A stretch of DNA of 64,000 bases from JALYOC01 sp036675345. Its GTDB lineage: Bacteria > Myxococcota > Myxococcia > Myxococcales > Myxococcaceae. Location of the stretch: the NCBI GenBank assembly GCA_036675345.1, contig JAKFFE010000018.1, positions 310,001-374,000 of the forward strand, written 5' to 3'. Positions 34,241-43,511 of this stretch are shown in pieces (the stretch's first letter is position 1; every line of letters starts with the position of its first letter). The notes under the pieces are model-generated. The model saw only the letters and a program-made list of their open reading frames with translations. It was not told where the DNA came from and made no database searches. The position numbers and the translations under genes are program-made.

Positions 34241-35161
34241 ATGACCGACTCCGCTGCGGCCGGGCGCTGGATGACCTCCCAGGTCCCCCGCCCGATCCCT
34301 GCCCTGGGTGACGCGGAGGGCGCCCGCCTCCCCTCCTCGCTTCCCCCGGTGATTGACGCCCACGTCCATCTGTTCCCGGACCGGATGTTCGACGCCATCT
34401 GGCGCTGGTTCGAGAAGAACGCCTGGCCGATCCGCTACCGGCTCTACAGCGAGCAGGTGATGGCCTTCCTGTTCGAGCGCGGGGTCCAGAACGTGATCGC
34501 GCTGCACTACGCGCACAAGCCGGGGATGTCCGCGGCGCTCAACGCGTATGTGGCGGACCTGGCCCGCCGCGAACCGCGGGTGATCGGCTTTGCCACCGCC
34601 TTCCCCGGCGAGGAGGGCGCGGACCGGATCCTCCGGGAGGCCTTCTCCCTGGGGCTGCGGGGGGTGAAGCTGCACTGCCACGTCCAGGCGTTTGCCCCCG
34701 ACGACCCGCGCGCCGAACCCATCTACCGGACCTGCGCGGAAGAGAACCGCCCGCTCTTGATGCACGCCGGGCGGGAACCCTCCATCCCCGAGTATCCGGT
34801 GGATCCCTACTCGCTGTGCGACGTGGACCGGGTGGAGGAGGTCCTGCGCGCCTACCCCAAGCTGCGGCTGTGCATTCCGCACCTGGGCGCCAACGAGGAG
34901 AAGGGCTACGCCCGACTGCTCGAGCGCTACGACAACCTCTGGCTGGATACGACGATGGCCATCTCCGGCTTCTTCCCCACCCCCGCCCAGGCCGGGGTGA
35001 TCCAGACCCGCCCGGACCGGGTGATGTACGGAACGGACTTTCCCAACCTGCCCTATGCCTGGGACAGGGAGTTGAAACAGCTGCTTGCCCTGGGGCTGAC
35101 CGAGACACAACTTGCTGGGGTCCTCGGCGGGAACGCCCTGGACTTTGTGGGCACCCCCTGA
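34241..35161 (+). CDS. Amidohydrolase-2 family TIM-barrel hydrolase
   Basis: 306 residues. Metal and active-site blocks in order: VIDAHVHLFP (HxH), VKLHCHVQAF, LLMHAGREP, CIPHLGANE, and YGTDFPNLP with the catalytic Asp. This pattern fits the amidohydrolase-2 (ACMSD-like) group of decarboxylases and hydrolases. The substrate is unknown. The first 25 residues before the barrel are variable, so a later start (ATG 34271) is possible. It is preceded by the small 75-residue gene. Confidence 0.85.
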   Translation: MTDSAAAGRWMTSQVPRPIPALGDAEGARLPSSLPPVIDAHVHLFPDRMFDAIWRWFEKNAWPIRYRLYSEQVMAFLFERGVQNVIALHYAHKPGMSAALNAYVADLARREPRVIGFATAFPGEEGADRILREAFSLGLRGVKLHCHVQAFAPDDPRAEPIYRTCAEENRPLLMHAGREPSIPEYPVDPYSLCDVDRVEEVLRAYPKLRLCIPHLGANEEKGYARLLERYDNLWLDTTMAISGFFPTPAQAGVIQTRPDRVMYGTDFPNLPYAWDRELKQLLALGLTETQLAGVLGGNALDFVGTP

Positions 35162-35223
35162 CCGGAAGGTTCAGGGAAGTGTCAGGGAGCGGGCAAGATG
35201 ACCCCGCGAGATTCCAGGCAGGA

Positions 35224-35326
35224 CCGACGGCAGTGTCGGCCAGTCGTCGGGTAGCGTTCACCGCCCCTTCCGTGAGGGGAGGCGCAGTCACATCTTCACC
35301 TCGCATTGACGGCTGGCCCCCCAGCC
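35224..35326 (+). promoter_or_regulatory. Leader with three hairpins upstream of the CheY-like gene
   Basis: In the 181-bp gap before 35343 lie CCGAC/GTCGG (35224-35228, 35235-35239), CCCCT/AGGGG (35264-35268, 35275-35279) and GGCTGG-CCCC-CCAGCC (35311-35326). The last ends 16 nt before the start codon. They may be leader structures for the four-gene run that follows. No named riboswitch is recognised. Confidence 0.35.
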
Positions 35327-35342
35327 CTCGGGAAACCCATCC

Positions 35343-35720
35343 ATGTCCCACATCCTGGTCGTCGACGATGACGAGAGCCACCGCACGCTGATCTGCGATC
35401 TCCTGGAGGAGATGGGCTACAGCACCCTCCAGGCCGCCAACGGCCGCGAGGCGCTGGACCGGCTGGAGGTCGAACTTCCGGACGCGGTGCTGCTGGACCT
35501 GCGGATGCCGGTGATGAGCGGCTGGGGCCTGTTGGATGCGCTGAAGAAGATGCCACGCGCCCGCAACCTGCCGATCATCATCATCTCCGCCTACGGGTTC
35601 GAGTGGGAGGCGGAGCTGGTGGGTGCCGCCGGTTACGTCTCCAAGCCGGTGGACCTGGACAAGGTCAAGAACACCGTCCAGCAGATCGTCGGCCCCCCGC
35701 AAGCTGAGCTGGTCCACTAG
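35343..35720 (+). CDS. Single-domain CheY-like response regulator
   Basis: 125 residues. VVDDDES acidic pocket, phospho-Asp in AVLLDLRMP, Ser in IIISAYG and Lys in VSKPVDL are all present. No output domain. It opens a rightward run with the Ig-repeat/barrel gene (17 bp gap) and, further on, two histidine kinases, one of which may phosphorylate it. In E. coli such proteins act on motor or kinase partners; the partner here is unknown. Confidence 0.9.
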   Translation: MSHILVVDDDESHRTLICDLLEEMGYSTLQAANGREALDRLEVELPDAVLLDLRMPVMSGWGLLDALKKMPRARNLPIIIISAYGFEWEAELVGAAGYVSKPVDLDKVKNTVQQIVGPPQAELVH

Positions 35721-35737
35721 CAGCCTCCCAGATTCGC

Positions 35738-37963
35738 ATGCGCCCAGGACTGCCCGCCTTCGCCGTCCTGTGCGCGTTGTGGGCGCCTCCCCTGGAGGCG
35801 GCCCCGCCTGCGCTGACCCTGGAGTCCTCCACCCAGAAGCTGGTGGTGGGCCGGGAGGACGCGGCCACCCTGGTGATCCGTGGCCCCGCCGACGTGCTGG
35901 CCGACGTCCGGGTGGGCTGTTCCGCCGGCACCCTCAAGGCCCAGAAGCGCGGCTCCCCCGGAGAGCTGCGTCTGGAGCTGCTGCCGCCCCGCTCCGGGGA
36001 GGCCAGCTGGCTGGTGTGCGGCGCCGCCTCGCTGGCCACCCGCGCCTCCGCCACCCTCACCCTGGAGCTGCAGCGTCCGGAGGTGCTGTCGCTGGGCGGG
36101 CTGCCGCCGCTGTCCCGGGTGGAGGTGAAGCTGGGCGGGACGCTGTTCGGTCCGGTCCGCGCCAACGGCGCCGGGTTGGCCCAGGTGCCGGTGGTGTTGA
36201 GCCCGGCCTTCCGCCAGGCGGAGGTGATCTCCACCCCACCGGGGAAGGCGCCGCAGAGCCGGCTGCAGCCGGTCTCGGTCAGCTGGGCGGAGCAGACGCT
36301 GCTGATCCCCACCGCCAGCGAGGCGCTGGCCGACGGACAGACCCCGGTGCCGGTGTTCGCCTTCACCTTCAACCGCGCCGGTGAGCGGTCCTCCGAGGCG
36401 CTGATCGCCACCTCCGAGGAGGGGATGGTGGAGGACCTGCTGCTGGCGCCCGGCACCCACCTGCTCTCGTTTCTGCCCCACCCCCGGGCCTCTCCCACCG
36501 AGGCCCTGCTGACCGCGCGCACCGCCAATGGCCGGGCGGCGCTGACCCGGCTGTCGCTGCAAGCGGGCGTCAAGCCGGTGCTCGAGCTGCGCTCCAACGT
36601 CCGGGGGCTGCCCGCGGATGGAGTGGCCGCCGCGGAGCTGACCGTGTTCGTCCGCGACGAGAGCGGGCGGGGGCTGCCCTTCCAGAAGCCGCAGCTGACC
36701 ACCCAGGTGGGGAGGGTCTCCATCCCCGAGGAGCGCGCCGGGGGACTGTACGTGGCCCGCTATTCGGCCCCCGCCGGCACCGCCACCCAGAGCGCGGTCA
36801 CCGCCACCCTGGAGGGCGCCGAGCCGGCCACCCTGGTGCTGCAGCTGATCCCTCCGCCGCGGCTGACCGTGGACACCTCGCCCCGGGAGATCCCGGCGGA
36901 TGGCCAGTCCCGGGTGGTGCTGTCGATCTTCGCCCGCGACGCGGTCGGCCAGCCGCTGCCGGACGGGGCGGTGCTGCAGCTCAGCTCGTCGTTGGGGACG
37001 GTGGCCGGGGCGGTCACCACCGTGGGAGGCCGGGCCACCACCGAGCTGATCTCCGGCACGGTGGCCGGGCTGGCCCACGTGGACATCCGCTCCGCCGACG
37101 CCAGCGCCAGCACCCAGGTGCGGCTGTTGCCCGGCGCGGTGGCCCGGGTGGAGGTCCAGCCGGCGCGCGAGACCCTCACCTGCGATGGCAACGACAGCGT
37201 GCCGGTGCGGCTGCGGGTGCGGGACGCGCACGGCAACGGGCTGGACGCCCTGCCGGTGGAGATCTCCGAGGAGGAGGGCGGCGTGACCCAGGGGCGCGGG
37301 CGCTTCGACCGGGTGACCACCCTGGGCAACGGCGAGTTCGCGGTCCAGTACCACGCCCCCCCCGGTTGCGAGCGGGGGACGGTGGTGCTGGTGGCCAGTT
37401 CCGGCGGGGTGAAGGGCACCGCCTCGGTGCGGGTGGTGCGGGGCTTCTCCGCCGCCCTGGGGATCACCCTGCGGCTGGCCGGGTTGCACAACCTGGGAAG
37501 GGTCGCCTCCGGGGCTGTGGAGCTGGAGGGGGATCTGCCGGTGGTGGCGCTGGGGCCCCGCTTCCTGGCCACCCTGGCGCTGGCCGCCGCCTGGAGCGGG
37601 CCGTTCGAGGGGACCGCCCTGAACCGGCTGGGCGCCACCGCGTTTGTCGGCCACCTGTTCTCCGCCTCGGTGTTCCTGGGTCCCCGCTGGACGCTGTACG
37701 AAGACGACCGGGCCCACCTCTACCTGGGCGGCGGGCTGGACGCCCACCATGTCCGCGCCCGCTTCAGCCACCTGCCGGGGGAGACCCGCTCGGGGCTGGC
37801 GCTGGGAGGCCACCTGCGACTGGGGGGCGGCTACGCGCTGGGGCCGGGGCTGCTGATGTCCCAGGTCCGGTTCAACCTGACCCCGCTGGCCACGGCCGAG
37901 GCCTCCCTGGCCGGCCAGCGCTCCGCGCTCTCGGTGGCCCTGGGCTACCGGCTCCCCTTCTGA
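35738..37963 (+). CDS. Large secreted protein with Ig-like (invasin/Big-type) repeats and C-terminal beta-barrel
   Basis: 741 residues with a signal peptide (1 to about 21, WAPPLEA). Repeated Ig-like modules are visible, with the invasin signature seen as VRGLPADGVAAAELTVFVRD, REIPADGQSRVVLSIFARD and TCDGNDSVPVRLRVRD, each beginning with an Asp-Gly turn. The C-terminal 170 residues show amphipathic strands ending in LGYRLPF with terminal Phe, as in outer-membrane barrels. This suggests a surface or periplasm-facing adhesin- or intimin-like protein, though here the barrel is C-terminal, the reverse of intimin. It lies between a CheY gene and two histidine kinases, so it may be part of a surface-sensing unit. 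Confidence 0.78.
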   Translation: MRPGLPAFAVLCALWAPPLEAAPPALTLESSTQKLVVGREDAATLVIRGPADVLADVRVGCSAGTLKAQKRGSPGELRLELLPPRSGEASWLVCGAASLATRASATLTLELQRPEVLSLGGLPPLSRVEVKLGGTLFGPVRANGAGLAQVPVVLSPAFRQAEVISTPPGKAPQSRLQPVSVSWAEQTLLIPTASEALADGQTPVPVFAFTFNRAGERSSEALIATSEEGMVEDLLLAPGTHLLSFLPHPRASPTEALLTARTANGRAALTRLSLQAGVKPVLELRSNVRGLPADGVAAAELTVFVRDESGRGLPFQKPQLTTQVGRVSIPEERAGGLYVARYSAPAGTATQSAVTATLEGAEPATLVLQLIPPPRLTVDTSPREIPADGQSRVVLSIFARDAVGQPLPDGAVLQLSSSLGTVAGAVTTVGGRATTELISGTVAGLAHVDIRSADASASTQVRLLPGAVARVEVQPARETLTCDGNDSVPVRLRVRDAHGNGLDALPVEISEEEGGVTQGRGRFDRVTTLGNGEFAVQYHAPPGCERGTVVLVASSGGVKGTASVRVVRGFSAALGITLRLAGLHNLGRVASGAVELEGDLPVVALGPRFLATLALAAAWSGPFEGTALNRLGATAFVGHLFSASVFLGPRWTLYEDDRAHLYLGGGLDAHHVRARFSHLPGETRSGLALGGHLRLGGGYALGPGLLMSQVRFNLTPLATAEASLAGQRSALSVALGYRLPF

Positions 37964-38119
37964 CATGCCCCTCCACCCCTCTCACAGGCCGGGGCTCGCC
38001 CGGGATGTCGTCGAGCAAGCGTTCGGGCGTCGGTGGCGGGTCCACCGCTCGACCGGACCCCTGCCTTCAGCGTACTTGGAGGCAGTGCACCCCCAGGGCC
38101 GCCTCACCCGGATCTCCGG

Positions 38120-39988
38120 ATGACCATCCGCCGAAAACTGCTGCTGCTGCTGCTCTTCGCGGCGGCGGCGCCGGTGGCGATCGCCGGGGTGCTCTCCTAC
38201 CGGACGTCCGAGCACGCGCTCTCGGACCTGGTGGAGGCGCTGCACACCCGCTCTGCCCAGGCGGAGGCCGAATACACCCAGGGCTACCTGGACTCGCTGG
38301 GCGACGAGCTGGCGCTGACCCTGGCCTCCGAGGACCCCTCCGCGCTCTCCGCCGCCGCCACCCAGGACTTCCTCACCCGCGCCTTCCTGCGCCGGGACCG
38401 GATGTCGGTGGCGGCGTTGCTGGACGCGGGCGGGAACGTGCAGGCCACGGTGTTCGTGGACGACCCGGAGGCCTTTGGCCGGCAGGAGCCGCGGTTCAAG
38501 CGGCACCCGACCGTGAGCGCGGAGGAGGCGGCGACCTTCTACGCCCGCGCCGCCCGGGTGCTGGCCTCCGCCCAGGGTTCGCGCCGGTACCTGCTCTCCG
38601 AGCCCTACTTCACCGGCCCCCGCCAGAGCGCGGCGATCGCGGTGGTGGTGGCCGCCCCGGCCGGCGGCGGGCTGAGCCTGGCGGCGGAGCTGCGGCTGGA
38701 CGACCTGCGCGCGCACCTCTCCTTGTACGAGCGCGGGACCCGGGCGTTCCTGCTGGACCGCCACGGGAGGGTGATCGTCGACGGCTCCTCCGAGGAGAGG
38801 GCCTCCCCCCACCCGCTGGGCGCGGCGATGGGCGGGGTGCTCCAGGGGGGCAGCAAGGGGATCATCGAGCTGGAGGCGGACGGGGTGGTGTACCGCGCCG
38901 CGCACAGCACCGTCCCCGGGCTGGGCTGGGCGGCGGTGATCGCCCGCCCGAGGGCGGAGGCGATGGCGCCGCTGGATCAGCTGTTCCGGGCCACCGCCTG
39001 GGTGTTGCTGGGCGCGCTGGTGCTGGTGGGGGTGATGGCGCCGTTGCTCAGCCAGATCCTGGCCCGCCCGGTGGCGGCGCTGGCCCACGGCGCCCGGGAG
39101 TTCACCCGCGGCAACTTCGCCCACCGGATCGCGCTGCGCCGCGACGACGAGCTGGGCCACCTGGCCAAGGTCTTCAACGAGATGGGCCACAGCGTGGAGG
39201 ACGCCAACCGCAAGCTGGTGCGCTTCAACGAGGAGCTGCGCGAACAGGTGGAGGAGCGCACCCGGGAGCTGAAGCTGGCCCAGCAGCAGCTGCTGCGCAG
39301 CCAGCGGCTGGCGGCGGTGGGGGATCTGTCCGCCGGGCTGGCCCACGAGGTGAACAACCCGCTGGCGGCGATCCTGGGCAACGCCCAGCTGCTGTTGATG
39401 GACACCTCCGAGGAGCACCCCACCCACCGGATGCTCTCCGACATGCAGGACCAGGCGTTGCGGATCTCCAACATCGTCCGCGACCTGCAGGCGCTCTCCG
39501 AGGCCCAGCGGGGCGGATTGAACCCGGTGGATGTGCACGGGGTGCTGGAGAAGGTGGTCAGCACCCGCGAGCCGGCGCTGAGCGGGATCGAGGTGGCCCG
39601 CAAATTCCAGGAGAGCAACGCCCTGGTCCTGGGCGACGAACCCGCGCTGCGCGAGGTGTTCGGCCACCTGCTCTCCAACGCGGTGAACGCGGTGCACGGT
39701 CGCAGCGAACCCTGCATCACCCTGGCCACCTCGGTGATCGACGGCCAGGCGGTGATGATCGAGGTCAGCGACACCGGGCGGGGGATCCCCAGGGAGAACC
39801 TGGAGCGGATCTTCAACCCCTTCTTCACCACCAAGCAGTCCTGGTCCGGCAAGGGCCTGGCGCTGTCCATCTGTCACCGCATCGTGGAGAACCACGGCGG
39901 CAAGATCTCCATCCAGAGCGAGGAGAACGTCGGCACCACGGTGACCGTCGTCCTCCCCGCCGCCCCCCCCAAGCCACACCTGAGGTAA
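38120..39988 (+). CDS. Membrane sensor histidine kinase (Cache-like sensor, HAMP)
   Basis: 622 residues from ATG 38120. A membrane helix (about 6-26) is followed by a large periplasmic sensor resembling a Cache domain (about 30-285), a second membrane helix (about 297-318), a HAMP domain (LARPVAALAHGAREFTRGNF), a coiled coil, a HisKA box (GLAHEVNNPLAAI with the phospho-His) and an HATPase domain with N box, DTGRGIP and a G2 loop GKGLALSI. It should be an active kinase. The hybrid kinase follows after 3 bp, so the two are co-translated. The ligand is unknown. Confidence 0.92.
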   Translation: MTIRRKLLLLLLFAAAAPVAIAGVLSYRTSEHALSDLVEALHTRSAQAEAEYTQGYLDSLGDELALTLASEDPSALSAAATQDFLTRAFLRRDRMSVAALLDAGGNVQATVFVDDPEAFGRQEPRFKRHPTVSAEEAATFYARAARVLASAQGSRRYLLSEPYFTGPRQSAAIAVVVAAPAGGGLSLAAELRLDDLRAHLSLYERGTRAFLLDRHGRVIVDGSSEERASPHPLGAAMGGVLQGGSKGIIELEADGVVYRAAHSTVPGLGWAAVIARPRAEAMAPLDQLFRATAWVLLGALVLVGVMAPLLSQILARPVAALAHGAREFTRGNFAHRIALRRDDELGHLAKVFNEMGHSVEDANRKLVRFNEELREQVEERTRELKLAQQQLLRSQRLAAVGDLSAGLAHEVNNPLAAILGNAQLLLMDTSEEHPTHRMLSDMQDQALRISNIVRDLQALSEAQRGGLNPVDVHGVLEKVVSTREPALSGIEVARKFQESNALVLGDEPALREVFGHLLSNAVNAVHGRSEPCITLATSVIDGQAVMIEVSDTGRGIPRENLERIFNPFFTTKQSWSGKGLALSICHRIVENHGGKISIQSEENVGTTVTVVLPAAPPKPHLR

Positions 39989-39991
39989 GCG

Positions 39992-41884
39992 ATGAAGCCC
40001 ACCCCCGCCATCGACGCCGCGCTGCGCGCCCTGGACGTCAACGATCCCGGCTCACAGCCTCCCGCCGCCTTGAACACGGTGCGCAACACCCTGGAGGACG
40101 GAGAGCGGCTGCTGTTCGACCGCGCGGTGGAGCTGCGCAGCGGCTTTAGCCAGCTGCACGACCGGGTCTTGCGCTCGGCGGCCTTCGCCGAGGCCTCCCT
40201 GGGCACCGCCGCCTTCATCCACGAGCTGCGCCAGTGCCTCTCGCCGTTGATCGGGCTGGCGGAGCTGATGAAGGAAACCCCGGACTCGCCCTACGTGGGC
40301 GAGTGGGTGGGGGAGATCTCCGGCCAGGCGCAGCGGATCGCGGACCTGCTGGACCGCCATGCGGCGCTGTTGCGGACCCACTCCACCGAGGAGGAGGCCT
40401 GCGAGGTGGGCCCGCTGGTGGCCGAGGCCGCCCGCTACTTCAGCCGGCTGCCGCCGGGGGTGAAGCTGGTCAGCGATCTCCCCTCGGATCTGCCGCGGGT
40501 GGTCACCCGCCGGCGGCAGCTGTTGCACGCGTTGATCAACCTGCTGGCCAACGCCCGCGACGCCCAGAAGGGCCGTCCGGGGGTGATCCGGGTCGGGGCC
40601 CGGGTGCAGGGAGATCGGGTGGAGCTGCTGATCTCCGATCAGGGTTCGGGAATCGACCCCTCGATCCGCGACCGGCTGTTCGAGCCGCTGTTCACCACCA
40701 AGAAGGAGGAGGGCACCGGGCTGGGCCTGTACCTCTCCCGCGAGCTGCTGCGTCCCAGCGGCGATTTGAACCTGGTGGAGGCGTCCCGGCTGCCGGACGG
40801 CGCCAAGACCGCGTTCTCCATCCTCCTCCCCCGGGAGGGAGCCGCGCGCGCGGAAGTGGCGCCGGTGGCGGCCACCCTGCAGACGGAGGTGGCGCACAGC
40901 CGCTCGGCGGAGCAGGACCCCTGGGCGGAGGCCCGGGGCCGGGCGTTCACCCAGCTGGAGCCGCTGGTCCGCGAGGAGCGCAACAACCCGGTGCTGCTGG
41001 TGGAGGACGAGCCCGCGGTGCGACGGATGACCCGGGCGGTGCTGGAGTCGGTGGCGAACATCAAGATCTACGAGGCCGCCGACGCCGCCTTTGCCCTCAA
41101 GCTGCTGGAGAAGGTGAAGGTGGACTTCCTGGTCTGCGACAAGAACCTCCCCGACCAGGACGGGCTGGAGGTGATCCGCCAGGCCCGGCAGCAGTACCCG
41201 GGGATCGACGCGATGGTGGTCACCGGCTACCCCTCCCCGGAGTCCGCGGCGGAGGCGATCCGGGTGGGCGCCACCCACTACCTGCTCAAGCCGGTGCGGG
41301 AGGTGAAGACCCTGCGGGAGAGCGTCTCGGGCGCCCTCTCCCGCCAGAAGTTGCTGCGGATCGCCGAGCGGGGTGAGCGCCTGCTGGTGGAGCTGGCCTC
41401 GGAGCTGGTGAAGAAGGCGCCGGCCCAGGGCACCGCGCACGCCGCGATCTCCGCGCTGCTGACCGCCTTCCAGCCGTCGGGGAAGTCGCCGATCCGGATC
41501 GGCCTCTTCGAGAGGGTGGAGCTGCCCTCCTCGCTGCCCGGGGTGGAGCTGATCCCCCTGCCGGAGCTGAGCGCGGTCCAGGACGAAGGAGGAGATCTGG
41601 ACCTGGTGCTGTTCAACGCCGAGCTCTCCCCGGAGACGGCCCGCGAGCTGTTGGCCGCGATCCGCGAGCGAGGTCCCGCGCCGCACCTGCTGGGGATGGG
41701 CCGCTTCCACCAGACCGAGACCGCGGTGGTCGCCATCGAAGGGCGGACCGCCTGGCTGCTGGATCGCAACACCCCGGCCAACGTGGTGGCGGAGACCCTC
41801 CATGCCGCCTCCGCCCGCCGCCGCCGGGAGGTCCGCTCCGAGGCACTGCGCAACTTCCTCAAGGAGCTGGGGCTGGCGCTCTAG
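39992..41884 (+). CDS. Cytoplasmic hybrid histidine kinase-receiver with C-terminal degenerate receiver
   Basis: 630 residues, 3 bp after the preceding kinase. Order: helical N-terminus; a HisKA-like box with FIHELRQCLSPLIG; HATPase (NARDA, DQGSGID, GTGLGLYL); a linker; a receiver at about 330-445 (LLVEDEP, VCDKNLPDQDG, LLKPVRE); then about 150 residues (IGLFERVE, LVLFNAEL, LLGMGRF) that look like a receiver fold lacking the phospho-Asp and Lys. There is no membrane helix. It may take phosphate from or relay to the upstream kinase and CheY protein. Its stop is followed 17 bp later by a palindromic repeat (41901-41957). Confidence 0.88.
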   Translation: MKPTPAIDAALRALDVNDPGSQPPAALNTVRNTLEDGERLLFDRAVELRSGFSQLHDRVLRSAAFAEASLGTAAFIHELRQCLSPLIGLAELMKETPDSPYVGEWVGEISGQAQRIADLLDRHAALLRTHSTEEEACEVGPLVAEAARYFSRLPPGVKLVSDLPSDLPRVVTRRRQLLHALINLLANARDAQKGRPGVIRVGARVQGDRVELLISDQGSGIDPSIRDRLFEPLFTTKKEEGTGLGLYLSRELLRPSGDLNLVEASRLPDGAKTAFSILLPREGAARAEVAPVAATLQTEVAHSRSAEQDPWAEARGRAFTQLEPLVREERNNPVLLVEDEPAVRRMTRAVLESVANIKIYEAADAAFALKLLEKVKVDFLVCDKNLPDQDGLEVIRQARQQYPGIDAMVVTGYPSPESAAEAIRVGATHYLLKPVREVKTLRESVSGALSRQKLLRIAERGERLLVELASELVKKAPAQGTAHAAISALLTAFQPSGKSPIRIGLFERVELPSSLPGVELIPLPELSAVQDEGGDLDLVLFNAELSPETARELLAAIRERGPAPHLLGMGRFHQTETAVVAIEGRTAWLLDRNTPANVVAETLHAASARRRREVRSEALRNFLKELGLAL

Positions 41885-41900
41885 CCAACGCACCCAGTCA

Positions 41901-41957
41901 ATAAAGGGGACAGGCTACATTCTTGGGCCCGGCGATTGCAGTCGCCGGGTCGCCCAA
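41901..41957. repeat. Palindromic repeat, copy 2 (truncated)
   Basis: Starts with the same left arm as the other copies (AAAGGGGACAGGCTACATT, 41903-41921), then a hairpin CCCGGCGA (41928-41935) / TCGCCGGG (41942-41949) flanked by TTGGG/CCCAA. The right arm that would match the left arm is missing. It lies between the convergent hybrid kinase and flavoprotein genes. Confidence 0.8.
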
Positions 41958-41988
41958 CCGAGCGCCTCAATCCCAGTCGCAAGTCCGG

Positions 41989-43488
41989 TCAGTCCAGCGA
42001 AGCGACGATGCGCTCTGCGGCCCGACCGGTGGCCCACAGGCCGGCGTAGAAGGGGAACTGGCCCAGGGTCAGCGGCCCCAGGGTGTAGAGCCCGTGGGAT
42101 CTCCCCTCTTCATCGCGCACCGCGAAGGTCTCCGGGTCCACCCACAGCCCGCCGGTGATCAGCCAGTCCGTGCCGCCACGAGTCTCCACGCTCCAGCCCT
42201 GCGGGATCTGGCGCGGGGCCGAACCTTCCACGAAGGGCACCCTCCCCGCCGTGGCCGCTCCGGTGGCCAGCACCGAGTGCAGGAAGCGATCGTCGGAGAG
42301 CGCCAGCCGGGGATCCGGACCGCGGGTGTCCAGCAGCCTCTGGCCGCGGACCTCTCCCCGAGGACCGCGCACCCAGGCGTCCGTGGGATCCTCGCCCACC
42401 GTGAGTGACTCGCCCAGCCCGGTGACGCGGATGAGCCCCGCGTCGATCAACTCCAGCAACCGGGTCGCGGCACCGACGTGGATCGCCTCCAGGTGCCGCA
42501 TCACCGGGGTCCACCAGGAGGCCAGCAGCAGACGATCCTCCGCCGACAGCCGCGCCATCAGCGGATGGAAGAAGTGCATCCCGTGCCAGAGCACCGGATG
42601 CCAGGGGATCTCCTCCCGCGACTGACGGGAGGCCTGGGCGGCGGTCAGCTCCTCGCGGAAGAGCCGCAGCGGATCGTCAGTCGCCGCGTGGGCGCGCAAC
42701 GCCGCCAGGTCCCATTCCGGAAGTGTCGTCCCGGGGCCCGCCAACGCCAGGGTGTCGGCGCGCACCGCGGCCACGATGTCGGTGAGGAGCACGGTGGAGG
42801 ACCGCAGCAGCGACTCCAGATTGCGGGTGGCCAAAGTCGCGCTGGCGGTGGCGACCTGACCGAACACCGAGGGCAGCAGCCCGGTGCGGGAGACCAGCTG
42901 GATCCTCCCCGGCCGAGGCAAGTGCCGGCGTCGCTCGGCCAGGGACAGCGCGGCGTCCAGGCCGGACTGCCCCATTCCCAGCACCACCACGTCCTCCTCG
43001 TCGGCGATGGCGGCGTGCAGCGCGCGCACGTCCCAGCGCCAGTCCACCCAGCGCCGCAGGTGCGCCAGCCGGCCCACGTGCCAGTGCCCGGTGGCGATCA
43101 CCACCCGGGGTGCGCTCAACACCCCAGCGGAGGCCTCCACCTCCCAGCCGTCCCCGCCACGAACCAGGGCAGTGGCCTCGGTGGTGGTGTGCAGGTCCAG
43201 CGCCGCTCCGGTCTCCCGCAGCCGGGCGGCGGCGGCGGTGAACCGGCGCTCCAGCTGCAGCCCCTTGTCCCGTCGCAGGGTGGCGGTCCGACCCATGGTG
43301 TGGAACGCGTCCGCGGTCTCGGTGTAGGGCAGGCCCGGGCCCAGCGAGGCGGTGCGCTCCACCAGCGCCACCCGGAGCGGAGGTGCACCCGACGCGCGCG
43401 AGGCGGCCAGGGCCCGGACCAGCGCGGTGCCCGAAGCGCCGCCGCCGATGATGATCAGATCGGCCGGGGGCCGGGGGGTTGCGCGCAT
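41989..43488 (-). CDS. FAD/NAD(P)-binding protein (NAD_binding_9 / COG4529 type)
   Basis: 499 residues. LIIIGGGASGTALVRAL is the N-terminal FAD-binding GxGxxG, and GLPYTETADAFH, VVIATGHW and VVVLGMGQSGLDAAL (second nucleotide loop) match the COG4529 flavoprotein family. No membrane segment or signal peptide. Members are flavin oxidoreductases of uncertain role, related to N-hydroxylases. The ending VASLD is intact. It shares its strand with the lipoprotein gene that ends 23 bp upstream. Confidence 0.82.
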   Translation of the reverse strand: MRATPRPPADLIIIGGGASGTALVRALAASRASGAPPLRVALVERTASLGPGLPYTETADAFHTMGRTATLRRDKGLQLERRFTAAAARLRETGAALDLHTTTEATALVRGGDGWEVEASAGVLSAPRVVIATGHWHVGRLAHLRRWVDWRWDVRALHAAIADEEDVVVLGMGQSGLDAALSLAERRRHLPRPGRIQLVSRTGLLPSVFGQVATASATLATRNLESLLRSSTVLLTDIVAAVRADTLALAGPGTTLPEWDLAALRAHAATDDPLRLFREELTAAQASRQSREEIPWHPVLWHGMHFFHPLMARLSAEDRLLLASWWTPVMRHLEAIHVGAATRLLELIDAGLIRVTGLGESLTVGEDPTDAWVRGPRGEVRGQRLLDTRGPDPRLALSDDRFLHSVLATGAATAGRVPFVEGSAPRQIPQGWSVETRGGTDWLITGGLWVDPETFAVRDEEGRSHGLYTLGPLTLGQFPFYAGLWATGRAAERIVASLD

Positions 43489-43511
43489 GGAGGGCCCAGG
43501 GCCCGCGTCGG

